The notes: generated by a model not told the origin, from the sequence alone. A stretch of DNA of 64,000 bases from JALORV01 sp963766365 (GCA_963766365.1 CAVXZK010000011.1:62001-126000), one strand, 5' to 3'. Numbered from the stretch's first letter, positions 53,911 through 62,817 are shown. Translations and numbers: made by a program.

Positions 53911-54542
53911 CCGCTCCGCGCCACGGCGGCTGGTACGAGCGACACGTGCTGCCGTATCTCGTCGACTTCGCGTGCGGTCTGCGGGCGGTCCAGCGACAGC
54001 GATGCAAGGTGGTGCCGTCGGCGCGGGGCAGGGTGCTCGAGATCGGGATCGGCACCGGCCTCAATCTCGCGCACTACGACCCGTCTCGAATCGAAGGTGT
54101 CGTCGGTGTCGATCCGGGCCTGGAGATGCACCCGCTCGCCCGCAGGCGCGCCCGTCAGGCCGGACTGAAGGTGGAACTCGTCGGTCTTTCCGCCGAGACG
54201 CTGCCGTTCGACTCTGGCACCTTCGACACCGTCCTCGTCACCTACGCGTTATGCACGATCCCCGATCCCGTGGCGGCGCTGAAGGAAATGCGCAGAGTCC
54301 TGAAACCCGGCGGCATCCTGATCTTCTGTGAGCACGGACTCGCGCCCGATGCCTCCGTACGGCGTTGGCAGCATCGGCTCACGCCGCTGTGGTCCACGCT
54401 GGCCGGCGGATGCCACCTTGACCGTGACATCCCGGCGCTGCTGACGCAGGCGGGATTTCGATCGAGCGACCTGCAAACGATGTATCTGCCGGGACCCCGT
54501 CCGCTGACGTTCAACTACTGGGGCACGGCTGTAGCGTCCTGA
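53907..54542 (+). CDS. Class I SAM-dependent methyltransferase
   Basis: 211 residues. SAM-binding motif L-E-I-G-I-G-T-G near residue 45, acidic D after V-V-G-V-D-P, and post-motif L-P-F-D-S-G-T-F-D-T-V-L-V-T-Y-A-L-C-T-I. METTL7/UbiE-like small methyltransferase; the substrate cannot be told from sequence. Start ATG overlaps the stop of the SDR gene (ATGA). Confidence 0.85.
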   Translation: MTAPRHGGWYERHVLPYLVDFACGLRAVQRQRCKVVPSARGRVLEIGIGTGLNLAHYDPSRIEGVVGVDPGLEMHPLARRRARQAGLKVELVGLSAETLPFDSGTFDTVLVTYALCTIPDPVAALKEMRRVLKPGGILIFCEHGLAPDASVRRWQHRLTPLWSTLAGGCHLDRDIPALLTQAGFRSSDLQTMYLPGPRPLTFNYWGTAVAS

Positions 54543-54561
54543 AGTGCCGCGAGGCGAGGCT

Positions 54562-54807
54562 TCACGCTTCAGACGTCGAGAGCCACTGGCGGATCTCGTT
54601 CTGGGTCGGAATGCGACCGCTGCTGACGACCTTGTCGTTGATGACGAGTCCGGGCGTCGACAGCACGTCATAGGCGAGGATCGCGTCGATGTCGGTGACC
54701 TTGGTGAACTCGACGTCAATGCCAGCGCTCGCGGCTGCCTCGCGTGCGACCGCCTCGAGCTTTCGACAGTTGGCACAGCCGGTCCCGAGAATCTTCACTG
54801 TCGTCAT
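54562..54807 (-). CDS. Small thioredoxin-like protein (redox-active disulfide protein 2 type)
   Basis: 81 residues with active-site C-A-N-C near residue 11 and the cis-proline region S-T-P-G-L-V-I-N. Glutaredoxin-sized proteins of this kind often accompany DUF318 permeases, as here: the start overlaps the stop of the permease gene by 3 bp. It probably handles thiols or arsenic/selenium-type chemistry for the permease (inference). Confidence 0.85.
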   Translation of the reverse strand: MTTVKILGTGCANCRKLEAVAREAAASAGIDVEFTKVTDIDAILAYDVLSTPGLVINDKVVSSGRIPTQNEIRQWLSTSEA

Positions 54808-56265
54808 GCGTGTTTACCTTTCAGGGAGGTTTCACGGGAGCGGCGACCGTTCAACGCCGCCAGGACACCCGCCAGGAGAGCCGCAAGCGCGATCAGTCCC
54901 AGTGCGATCAGCGCGACGCTGACGCCGTCGATCCAGGCCCCGTAGAGCAGCCCGGCCACTGTGCTGAAGACCGCCACCAGAGCCACATAGGCCGCGGTCT
55001 TGGTACGCCCGATCACGGCGGCCACCATCAGCATGCTCTGCAGGCTCAGCTCCGGGTCGGCCATCAGGTAGGCCAGAAGCGGCCCCTTGTGCATGCCGAG
55101 GTCGAGGAACATCTGCGCCACCGGAACCTCCACCAGCGTCGGGAAGTACATGAACACGCCGAAGACGACCGCGGTGGCGTTCGCGATCAGCGTGTTCTGA
55201 CCGGCAAGGGCCTCGATCCACGTCGGCTGGATCAGCTGTCGAATCACACCGACGGCGAAAACGCCGATCAACAGCAGCGGAAAGATCTGCTTCACGAAGC
55301 GCCATGATTCCCATAGCCACGACTGGAGCTGTTCCGCCTCCAGGCGCTTCGCGTAATGCGCCACGGCCCAGAGCGCCGCGGCGACAGCAAACGGCCGGCC
55401 GGTCACGCCGATCTCGACACGGGCGCCGTCGGTGGCCAGGCGCAGCGAGGCCACCAGGAGTGTGACGGCGGCGACGCTCAACGCGCATCCAGGTCCAGCG
55501 GTTCGCCCCCTCGCTGATGTTCTCGAAGCCTTTCCACGCGGAAAAGCCCACGAGTGCCAGCAGCACGATGAGCAGGGAGCCCTGCACGCTGACCCCTTCT
55601 TCGCCGCGGCTTGCATCGAAGGGCACCCACTGGTTGAGGGTGGTCTGCCAGGCGTCGGCGGCCGCCAGCGGCACGTCGATCGAAATGATCGTGGCCGTCA
55701 GCGGCCACAGCTTCAGCGTGCCCGCGATCAGCACGGCCACCAGTGCGAACAGCAAGCCGGTTGCATGGGGATGGAGGCGGCTCTGTCCCGCGAACAGGGC
55801 GTCGGTTTTCCGGTCGTGGCGGGCGTCATCGCGCCAGAACAGCATCGCCATCAGCAGGCCGATGCCGATGCCGAACAGCAGGCAAAGCGCAAAGCGCGCG
55901 AAGGCGAATTCCGCACCGAGGATGGTGCCGGTGTAGGCGAGGGCAAGCACGTTGCCGGCCGGCGCGAAGAACAGGAACGTGATGGCGGGGCCCAGCCCTG
56001 CGCCTTTCTTGTAGATGCCGGCGAAGAGCGGAACGATGGTGCAGGAGCAGACCGCCAGTAACGATCCGGCGGCGGCCGCTGCTGGATAGGAGACCCTCGC
56101 TGGCGTGTTGCGGCCCAGCCAGCGCGTGATGCTGCCCTTGGGTATCAGTGCCGCCATGGCACCGGCAATGAAGAACGCGGGCAACAGGCACAGCAGCACA
56201 TGCGCGGCCAGATAGGCGGCCAGGTTGCCTGCACCGCTGGTCGCGAGGTGCAGAACGGTGTCCAT
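54804..56265 (-). pseudogene. DUF318/ArsP-like permease, interrupted by a frameshift
   Basis: The N-terminal part (56265 down to about 55487) and the C-terminal part (about 55485 down to 54804) together make one permease of about 486 residues, but they lie in different frames. The first half has A-G-S-L-L-A-V-C-S-C-T-I-V-P-L-F, the CXC family motif, and five hydrophobic segments; the second half has V-F-G-V-F-M-Y-F-P-T-L-V-E-V-P-V. One extra base, most simply the C after ATG at 55486-55488 on the minus strand, explains the break. Either a true mutation or an assembly/sequencing error; the downstream thioredoxin gene is intact. Related permeases export organoarsenicals. Confidence 0.75.
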
Positions 56266-56318
56266 AACGGTTCGCTTAGTGCAGCCTCATTCGCCCTCAG
56301 CCTAATCCGTGTGCGGCC

Positions 56319-56340
56319 CTTGACGTCCGCCTGGGTCAAG
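56319..56340. promoter_or_regulatory. Dyad upstream of the permease/arsM divergent pair
   Basis: CTTGAC-N10-GTCAAG, six-base arms, located between the leftward permease and rightward arsM. Could bind a dimeric regulator; the family is not recognised. Confidence 0.4.
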
Positions 56341-56537
56341 CGGGCGTCTGATCGGCTCAGGGCAGATGGCAAGAAGGCCGAGAACGGCTGGTGGCGCGCC
56401 CCGCGTGCGGCGTCTCGAGGTGGCGGCCGCGATCCGGGCGTGTCCGCACGTTTGACGCCGGACAAGCTTGCCTGCATCAGCCGCAAGTCCGCAGCGTTCG
56501 CGCCTAAATTGTTCTGTATGCCACGTAGTAACGAGGA

Positions 56538-57335
56538 ATGCCTTCGATGAACGGTGTGAAGTCGGACCAGGTCCGCAATGCGGTACGGGAGCAGTACCGA
56601 CAGGTCGCAGAGACTGAGAACTGCGCATGCGGGCCGTCGTGCTGCGGGACCCTATCGCCGCAGTCGGTGTCACAGGCCCTTGGGTACTCCCCTGAAGACA
56701 TTCAGGCAGTGCCGATGGGTGCCAACATGGGCCTCGGTTGCGGCAACCCTCAAGCCATCGCCGACCTGAAGCCGGGCGAAGCGGTCCTGGACCTGGGCAG
56801 CGGCGGTGGGTTTGACTGCTTTCTGGCTGCCAGGCAGGTCGGTGAAACCGGCCATGTGATCGGCGTCGACATGACCCCGGCAATGGTGTTGAAGGCCCGC
56901 GTCAATGCCGAGAAGGGTGGCTTCCGCAACGTCGAGTTTCGCCTCGGCGAAATCGAACACCTGCCGGTGGCCGACCGCAGCGTCGACGTCATTCTGTCCA
57001 ATTGCGTCATCAATCTTTCTCCCGACAAGGAGCGCGTGTTCGCCGACTGTTTTCGGGTCCTGAAGCCCGGAGGTCGCCTCGCGATCTCCGACGTCGTCGC
57101 CTTCGCGGACCTCCCGGCACATGTCCAGGAGGACATGGCGCTGCTTACCAGGTGCATGGCGGGAGCTGCACTGATCTCCGACCTGGAAGAGATGCTGAAG
57201 GAAGCTGGCTTCCAGCACATTCGCATCCGGCCCAAAGAGGAGAGTAAGACGTTCATCCGCGACTGGGCGCCGGGGCTTCCGGTTACGGACTACGTCGTTG
57301 CGGCCACCCTCGAGGCAACCCGGCCGGCGGCGTAA
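56538..57335 (+). CDS. arsM: Arsenite S-adenosylmethionine methyltransferase ArsM
   Basis: 265 residues from ATG 56538; ATG 56547 is better spaced from the GAGG at 56534 and may be the real start. SAM motif V-L-D-L-G-S-G-G-G-F-D near residue 84. Arsenic-binding cysteines are found in G-C-G-N-P, L-S-N-C-V-I-N-L-S-P and L-T-R-C-M-A-G-A; an additional N-terminal C-A-C-G-P-S-C-C cluster is present. ArsM turns arsenite into volatile methylated forms. The adjacent permease suggests an arsenic detoxification pair; no arsR was found. Confidence 0.92.
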   Translation: MPSMNGVKSDQVRNAVREQYRQVAETENCACGPSCCGTLSPQSVSQALGYSPEDIQAVPMGANMGLGCGNPQAIADLKPGEAVLDLGSGGGFDCFLAARQVGETGHVIGVDMTPAMVLKARVNAEKGGFRNVEFRLGEIEHLPVADRSVDVILSNCVINLSPDKERVFADCFRVLKPGGRLAISDVVAFADLPAHVQEDMALLTRCMAGAALISDLEEMLKEAGFQHIRIRPKEESKTFIRDWAPGLPVTDYVVAATLEATRPAA

Positions 57336-57391
57336 CGGCAGCCGGGCCAGATCAGCGGCGGTCGCTGCCGTCGATCGTCAGGGCAGCCGGT

Positions 57392-57823
57392 TCAGCGCAG
57401 TTCCTGAAGGTGCTTGCGACGCCGTTCCTCGAACACGAACTCTTCGAGCTCGGGGTCGAGCGCGCTGCGCGACGACACGATGCCGACGGGCATGTCATTG
57501 TCGACGACAGGCAGGTGCCGGAACTTGTTCTCGTGCATCAGCAGCATCGCGACGCCGTAGGTCTTGTCCGGCGCGATGGTCTTGGGATGGCGCGTCATCA
57601 CCTCGGACAGTGTCGTCTTGGTCGAGTCCAGGCCGAGTGCGACAACACGAAACACGATGTCGCGTTCGGTGAAGATGCCGACCAGCTTCTGATCATCGAC
57701 GACCAGCACCGCGCCGACGCCGCGTTTGGCCATCGCCTCGGCCGCCTTCCGGACCGTCATGGTCGGTTCCGCAAGCAGGAGCTTGCGTTTGTCCATGATC
57801 TCTTTGACCGGTGTGCTGAACAT
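57392..57823 (-). CDS. Two-CBS-domain protein
   Basis: 143 residues from ATG 57823 with GGGAGA upstream. Two CBS motifs (about 8-65 and 75-130), with V-G-I-F-T-E-R-D near residue 50 and the second-domain segment H-L-P-V-V-D-N-D-M-P-V-G-I-V-S. Binds adenine nucleotides or similar ligands and is usually a stress or energy sensor. A perfect FNR box is about 80 bp upstream, so low-oxygen induction is likely. Confidence 0.9.
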   Translation of the reverse strand: MFSTPVKEIMDKRKLLLAEPTMTVRKAAEAMAKRGVGAVLVVDDQKLVGIFTERDIVFRVVALGLDSTKTTLSEVMTRHPKTIAPDKTYGVAMLLMHENKFRHLPVVDNDMPVGIVSSRSALDPELEEFVFEERRRKHLQELR

Positions 57824-57902
57824 GCTGTCTCCCGGGTAGCGCCAAGTTTCGCGTACCGCGTTCTGTCGTGGAGGCAAGCTAGCCGCACCGGCGCTGGATT
57901 CA

Positions 57903-57916
57903 TTGATGCGCATCAA
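57903..57916 (-). promoter_or_regulatory. Perfect FNR/ANR box upstream of the CBS gene
   Basis: TTGAT-GCGC-ATCAA, a perfect match to TTGAT-N4-ATCAA, 80 bp upstream of the CBS ATG at 57823. Confidence 0.8.
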
Positions 57917-57995
57917 CTCACGGGGTTGCCTACCCCCTTCGGTTGAAACTAATCAGCGTGGTGTCGGCGGGACGTCTGGAACAATCGCTTCTCAT

Positions 57996-58484
57996 TCAGT
58001 GATGGTGCGCGTGCGCCAGTGCATGCCCGAGCCCGCGCTGGATCAGCCAGCGGTTGAGTGGATAGGCCGCGACGCCGGCGATCGCCAGCGAGGTTGCGAG
58101 GGCACCCCAGAAGACTCCGGAAGTCAGTGGTGCATCCATCGCGCCGGGAATCATCAGCATCAGCAGGTTGTCGACGGTCTCCATCAGCGCAATCGAAGCC
58201 GTGTCGGCCACCAGGGCGACGCGCGCGGTGGCACGCAGGGGCATGCCGGAGCGCAGCAGCGGAACGGCAGTGAAGGCGTAGCCGGAGATGAAGGCCAGCG
58301 TGACCGCCAGCGCGATCGTCGCTCCATTCGACCAGCCCAGCCCGGTGCCGATCATCATGCCGAGCACCTCGCCGATCGCACAGCCGGTCAGGCAGTGCAG
58401 CGTGGCGTCGAAGGCGATGCGATTCAGGGACCGTGTTGCCGGGACGGGTCTCGAAGAGTGATGGGCATGCTGTGCGTGATCCAT
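57996..58484 (-). CDS. DUF4396 membrane protein, His-rich ends
   Basis: 162 residues. Starts M-D-H-A-Q-H-A-H-H and ends A-H-A-H-H-H, with about four membrane helices between (G-E-V-L-G-M-M-I-G, T-L-A-F-I-S-G-Y-A-F, a charged E-T-V-D-N segment). The histidine clusters suggest metal binding. The promoter at 58511-58541 has a MerR/CueR-type layout. Role unknown; copper or another thiophilic metal is the natural guess (inference). Confidence 0.85.
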   Translation of the reverse strand: MDHAQHAHHSSRPVPATRSLNRIAFDATLHCLTGCAIGEVLGMMIGTGLGWSNGATIALAVTLAFISGYAFTAVPLLRSGMPLRATARVALVADTASIALMETVDNLLMLMIPGAMDAPLTSGVFWGALATSLAIAGVAAYPLNRWLIQRGLGHALAHAHHH

Positions 58485-58510
58485 GGGGGCCTCCGAAAAT
58501 TGACGGAGGC

Positions 58511-58541
58511 AGTGTCAACCTTGACGCCATGGCAAGGTCAA
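58511..58541 (-). promoter_or_regulatory. MerR/CueR-like promoter of the DUF4396 gene
   Basis: On the minus strand TTGACC (58536-58541) and GACACT (58511-58516) are separated by 19 bp that contain the dyad ACCTTG-N9-CAAGGT (58518-58538). The overlong spacer with an internal palindrome is the mark of MerR-family control. GGAGG precedes the ATG at 58484. Confidence 0.7.
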
Positions 58542-58704
58542 GCCGGGTTGCGGCGGCCGCGTAATCGGGCGCGGGCCGACGCCGGGGGGCACAGTTTCCC
58601 CGTGCGGCCCATCGACGCAACGCCGGGGTGTGGGAGTCCGGCGTGTGGCGCTCGCTCACTCAGGCGGGCCGCTGGAAGCGGCGGCCGCGCCAGGTATCGC
58701 GTCG

Positions 58705-58908
58705 CTACGCAGTTGTCTTGCTACGCACGCCGCAGGTATTGATGCCAAACACGGCGTACGGCGGGCACCAGCCGATGAGGCCGGTGGCCAGCAGCACGAT
58801 GCCTAGCCAGCCCCACCAGCCCACGGTGCCTGTCGCGGCCAGCGCGATCAGCAGGAGCCCGGCCAGGATGCGGACGGTGCGGTCGATTCCTCCAACATTC
58901 TTTGTCAT
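58705..58908 (-). CDS. DUF2892 (YgaP-like) small membrane protein
   Basis: 67 residues from ATG 58908. Starts M-T-K-N-V-G-G-I-D-R-T-V-R, followed by two hydrophobic helices and the conserved C-P-P-Y-A-V-F-G-I-N-T-C at the end. This is the membrane part of YgaP-type proteins without the rhodanese domain. Two cysteines in the tail may handle sulfur. Located downstream of the Crp/Fnr gene in the same direction. Confidence 0.88.
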   Translation of the reverse strand: MTKNVGGIDRTVRILAGLLLIALAATGTVGWWGWLGIVLLATGLIGWCPPYAVFGINTCGVRSKTTA

Positions 58909-58993
58909 CTTCAATCTCCATTGGATAAGTGGCTGGAAGCCGCAGGCCTCCACAGGCGGCATTTGACCCGCGATGGCCCGACCGGTCTGTAAC

Positions 58994-59656
58994 CTAGGTC
59001 ACGGAAGCTCCCAGGCATCGCAGGGCGGCACTGTCGACGATGCGGATCCGCTCGCGGCCGAGTTCGATCCAGCCGTCGCGCTCGAAGCGGCGCAGCAGCC
59101 GGGTGACGATCTCGCGCACTGTCCCCAGTTCGTCGGCCAATGCCTGGTGCGTCACGGACAGGTCCGGGCCGCGCCCCAGCAGCGCCGCGGCAAGACGCTG
59201 ATCGAGGCGCCGGAACGCAATGGCGTCGATCAGGCTGGCGAGGTCAGCCATGCGGTCGGCGAACATGCCCATCACGAAATTACGGAACGCGGGCAGGGCC
59301 AGCCATTGCTCGAACACGGGCGGGGGAATCAGCACCAGACGCGTCGCCTTGGCCGCAATCGCCGTCGCTGCCATCGGCTGGCTCCGGAACAGGCTCGCCG
59401 AGGAGGCAAGGCACAGCTCTCCCGGCACCACGCGATAGAGCTCGAGCTGCCGACCCTCGGACGAACTCCGAAACACCCGCACCTCGCCGTCCAGCAACAG
59501 TGGGAAGCCCGCGCACTTCCCATCCTCGCTGAAAAGAACGGTTCCCGGCTCGACCGTCATGGCGGCCGCGCCTGACGTAGCCAAAGCGGATGCCAGCCCG
59601 AGGCCGGCCAGCTCCGGATACCGCTGCAGAACCTCGTTGTCGATCGAATCCGGCAT
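58994..59656 (-). CDS. Crp/Fnr-family transcriptional regulator
   Basis: 220 residues from ATG 59656. N-terminal beta-barrel (about 35-125), dimer helix, and C-terminal winged HTH with L-S-V-T-H-Q-A-L-A-D-E-L-G-T-V-R-E-I-V-T-R-L-L-R-R. Only isolated cysteines are present (48, 82, 213), so there is no N-terminal cluster of four as in oxygen-sensing FNR; a Dnr/Crp-like sensor is more likely. A degenerate FNR-like box is upstream. It could regulate the local genes that carry such boxes (inference). Confidence 0.9.
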   Translation of the reverse strand: MPDSIDNEVLQRYPELAGLGLASALATSGAAAMTVEPGTVLFSEDGKCAGFPLLLDGEVRVFRSSSEGRQLELYRVVPGELCLASSASLFRSQPMAATAIAAKATRLVLIPPPVFEQWLALPAFRNFVMGMFADRMADLASLIDAIAFRRLDQRLAAALLGRGPDLSVTHQALADELGTVREIVTRLLRRFERDGWIELGRERIRIVDSAALRCLGASVT

Positions 59657-59834
59657 GACAAGCTTCCTTTTCCCGCACGCGCCACGTCGGGCGCAGTACG
59701 CACGCGGTCCGATCATAGGCGACGCCGAAGTCACGGACGCGCCCGTGATCCATGCGCGACGCGCGGTTGAGCGAGGCGCGCCGCACCGGCATTGGACGGA
59801 GGGCGGGGCCACTGCAAAGGCAACACGGCACGGC

Positions 59835-59848
59835 TTGAGGCGCGTCAA
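59835..59848. promoter_or_regulatory. FNR-like box between the Crp/Fnr gene and phaC2
   Basis: TTGAG-GCGC-GTCAA, two mismatches to the consensus. It lies about 98 bp before the second phaC and about 180 bp upstream of the Crp/Fnr start. Same core GCGC as the perfect box at 57903. Confidence 0.5.
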
Positions 59849-59945
59849 CGCGGCGCCGCCGGAAGCTCCCATCCTGTAGCGAGAGGGCTGCCCGCGACGG
59901 CAGCAATCCGCGCGGCCCGCACGCAGCCCCGGCAGGGAGCCTGCA

Positions 59946-61754
59946 ATGCCCCAACCCGCGCTGAAACTCGTTTCCAACGCCGCGCCGCCGCACGCGCCGA
60001 AGAAAGCCATCGAGCCGCCGTCCGAGCAGTACCTGGCGGAACCGATGCCGTTGGCGAACTACGACCGCGCCATCCGCGCCGCGGTGGCACGAGCCAGCCG
60101 CGGCATCGCCTGGCCGTCGCTGGTGTCCGCCTGGGCGGATTGGTATTTTCATCTGGCGGCCGCGCCCGGCAAGCAGATGGAGCTGGCCAGCAAGGCGCAG
60201 CGCAAGGCGGCCCGCTTTGCGCTGTACGCCCTGGAGTGCGCGCAGGGCGACAGTGCACCCTGCATCGAACCCTTGCCGCAGGACCGGCGCTTCGCCAATC
60301 CGGCCTGGCAGGAGTTTCCGTTCAACCTGATGCATCAGTCGTTCCTGCTGTTGCAGCAGTGGATGTGGAATGCGACCAACCACGTCCGCGGCGTCAGCCG
60401 CCATCACGAGCGCATGGTCACGTTCACCGCGCGCCAGGCGCTCGACGTGGCGAGCCCCACCAACTTCCTGTGGACCAACCCCGAGGTGCTGGCGCGGACG
60501 ATGGAAACCGGCGGCCAGAACCTGGTCCAGGGCATGAGCGACTGGTGGGCCGACCTGCTGTCGCAGGCGTCGGGCAAGCCGCGCGCTGACGGCGTGGCTT
60601 TCGTTCCCGGGCAGCAGGTGGCCGTCACGCCGGGCAAGGTCGTGATGCGCAACGACCTGATCGAACTGATGCAGTACACGCCGACGACCGATGCGGTCCA
60701 CCCCGAGCCCGTGCTGATCATTCCTTCGCCGATCCTGAAGTACTACATCCTTGACCTGTCGCCGCATAACTCGCTGGTGAAGTACCTCGTCTCCAAGGGC
60801 CATACGGTGTTCATGCTGTCGTGGCGCAATCCCGACGCGCGCGACCGCGAGTACGGCGTTGATCACTACCTGCGACTCGGCATCCGTGCCGCCATTGAAG
60901 CGGCCGGGTCGATCACGAAGCAGAAGATGCATGGGGTCGGCTACTGCCTGGGCGGCACCTTCCTGGCGGCCCTGGCTGCCGCGATGGCGGGCGTCGGCGA
61001 CGACCGCCTGGCTTCGCTGACCTTGCTTGCCACCGAAGTGGACTTCACGGAGGCCGGCGAGCTGGCGATCTTCATCGACGACAGCCAGCTTGCGTATCTC
61101 GAAGACCTGACGTGGGAGCAGGGCTACCTCGACGGCAAGCAGATGTCGGGTGCGTTCACGCTGCTGAACTCGAATGACCTGATCTGGTCGCGCATCGTGC
61201 GCCAGTACCTGATGGCCGAGCCGCAGAAGGTCACGGACCTGACGTCATGGAACGTCGATGCAACACGGCTGCCGCACCGGATGCATACCGAGTACCTCCG
61301 CAACCTGTACCTGAACAACGACCTGGCATCGGGCCGGATGCGCTACGACGGCAGAACCATCGCGCTGTCGGACATACGGGCGCCGATCTTCCTCGTCGGT
61401 ACCGAGCGCGATCACGTCGCGCCATGGAAATCCGTCTACATGCTGAAACTGTATGCCGACGCCGACGTCACGTTCTGCCTTACCAGCGGGGGCCACAACG
61501 TCGGGATAGTCAATCCGCCTGATGCCGAAGCGCCGCCGCGGCACTACCGGATCGGCACGAAGACGTCTGCAGACCGTTATGTCGACCCGGATCAGTGGTT
61601 TTCGCGCAATGCGCCGCTCGACGGTTCGTGGTGGCCGGCATGGCAGACCTGGCTCGCCGAGCGGTCCGGCAAGCCCGCCAAGCCGCCGTCAATGGGCAAT
61701 GCAGACTTCGCCGCGATGGGCGACGCGCCGGGAACGTACGTGCTGATGAAGTGA
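59946..61754 (+). CDS. phaC: Second PHA synthase (class I-like)
   Basis: 602 residues. Nucleophile Cys334 in G-Y-C-L-G-G, catalytic Asp in T-E-R-D-H-V-A-P-W, His in G-G-H-N-V-G. Sequence is clearly different from the synthase at 7054 and it has a shorter Ala/Pro-rich N-terminus. No thiolase or reductase follows it. Its neighbours (Crp/Fnr regulator, CBS protein, FNR-like boxes) suggest low-oxygen use or a different monomer preference (inference). Confidence 0.93.
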   Translation: MPQPALKLVSNAAPPHAPKKAIEPPSEQYLAEPMPLANYDRAIRAAVARASRGIAWPSLVSAWADWYFHLAAAPGKQMELASKAQRKAARFALYALECAQGDSAPCIEPLPQDRRFANPAWQEFPFNLMHQSFLLLQQWMWNATNHVRGVSRHHERMVTFTARQALDVASPTNFLWTNPEVLARTMETGGQNLVQGMSDWWADLLSQASGKPRADGVAFVPGQQVAVTPGKVVMRNDLIELMQYTPTTDAVHPEPVLIIPSPILKYYILDLSPHNSLVKYLVSKGHTVFMLSWRNPDARDREYGVDHYLRLGIRAAIEAAGSITKQKMHGVGYCLGGTFLAALAAAMAGVGDDRLASLTLLATEVDFTEAGELAIFIDDSQLAYLEDLTWEQGYLDGKQMSGAFTLLNSNDLIWSRIVRQYLMAEPQKVTDLTSWNVDATRLPHRMHTEYLRNLYLNNDLASGRMRYDGRTIALSDIRAPIFLVGTERDHVAPWKSVYMLKLYADADVTFCLTSGGHNVGIVNPPDAEAPPRHYRIGTKTSADRYVDPDQWFSRNAPLDGSWWPAWQTWLAERSGKPAKPPSMGNADFAAMGDAPGTYVLMK

Positions 61755-62059
61755 TCTTCAGCACCTGACCGTTTGCAGGTTCAAGACCCGGCACGAGTGG
61801 CGTTCCGGGGCAGTGCAGGTTCTCAAGAGAGATGCAAACTTTCTCGTCTAGCTGCAGATTCTTCGGCTAGGCGAGGAAGCAAACTGCACGAGGAAGAGGG
61901 GCTGGGCGCACCGCGTCTAGCCCCTTGTGCTTTGCGAGCCGAGCGCGGCCGGTAGCAGCCAAAGCAATCGCAAGCGACAATCACCAAGACCCGGCGCAGC
62001 AGTTGGGCTGCGGATACGTCAGAACACGAAGGCAACCGGCGACTCCAATTCAAAACGTT
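61755..62059 (+). other. Intergenic region, 305 bp
   Basis: No gene or clear terminator is seen. A short imperfect repeat, GATGCAAACT (61831) and AAGCAAACTG (61877), lies in it. The composition becomes more AT-rich toward the ion channel gene, which itself is clearly lower in GC than its neighbours. Confidence 0.4.
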
Positions 62060-62734
62060 ATGCGAAATCTAATCAGAAGTTTCCAGTCTTACTGGCTGGC
62101 TGATGCCAGTTTCGTCACCTTGCTGATCATGCTCGTTGCCGCGGTATTCGTGCTCCCGGTAATCATGGAAATCAGTGGTCGCGGAGTTCTGCTGTTCAAC
62201 ATACTTCTGCTGAGCGTGTTTTTTTCAGGGATATTTTCGACGCGCAGCGTGGGGCTCATATCCGTCTCCGCAATTCTGTTCAGCATTCACCTGACGCTGC
62301 GACTCATTCGTTTCGGAGAAAACCCGTATTCATTCTTTGTTCTGGAGAATGTCATCGGCATTGCCAATGCGTTGGTATTCATTTTTATCAACCTCCGGCT
62401 GCTGTTTCGCGACCAGATCGTGAACGCCTACCGGATCGTCGGAGCGGTCAATGTCTACCTCCTGCTGGCTCTCATGGGAGCGCTGACTCTGGAAGTGATT
62501 CATGCCGCTACCGGCGCTTCCATAGGCGGCAATGTCGTGCTGAGTGGAACGGACGACGACTATGTTCACTTCATCTATTTCAGCCTGGCTTCACTGACTA
62601 CCGTGGGCTTCGGAGACATTTATGCGGTGAGTACTTCCGCCAAGATGCTGGCCACTTTCCTATCCACTTTGGGCGTCCTGTTTCCGGCCATAGTCATCGC
62701 CCGCCTGGTCGGACTGGCTTCCAGCCGGGGTTGA
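62060..62734 (+). CDS. Ion channel protein with K+ selectivity filter
   Basis: 224 residues from ATG 62060. About five to six membrane helices, with the pore loop T-T-V-G-F-G-D near residue 190 in F-S-L-A-S-L-T-T-V-G-F-G-D, followed by the last helix. This is the potassium-channel signature. No cytoplasmic RCK domain is present. Base composition is visibly more AT-rich than the rest of the window, so the gene may be a recent acquisition (inference). Confidence 0.88.
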   Translation: MRNLIRSFQSYWLADASFVTLLIMLVAAVFVLPVIMEISGRGVLLFNILLLSVFFSGIFSTRSVGLISVSAILFSIHLTLRLIRFGENPYSFFVLENVIGIANALVFIFINLRLLFRDQIVNAYRIVGAVNVYLLLALMGALTLEVIHAATGASIGGNVVLSGTDDDYVHFIYFSLASLTTVGFGDIYAVSTSAKMLATFLSTLGVLFPAIVIARLVGLASSRG

Positions 62735-62771
62735 TCGGCGTTTGCTACCGCTCTGGGCAAAGCAGCAACAA

Positions 62772-62799
62772 AAAACGCCGACCCGGAGGTCGGCGTTTT
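62772..62799 (+). terminator. Bidirectional Rho-independent terminator
   Basis: AAAACGCCGACC-CGGA-GGTCGGCGTTTT, a perfect 12-bp stem with A and T ends, between the convergent channel gene and transporter gene. Confidence 0.94.
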
Positions 62800-62817
62800 C
62801 GTGTGATGCCACTGCGC

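Noticed and set aside
58988..59003. TGTAACCTAGGTCACG as a third copy of the TGTAAC palindrome
   Set aside because: Only one half-site is correct and the spacing differs from the two perfect copies.
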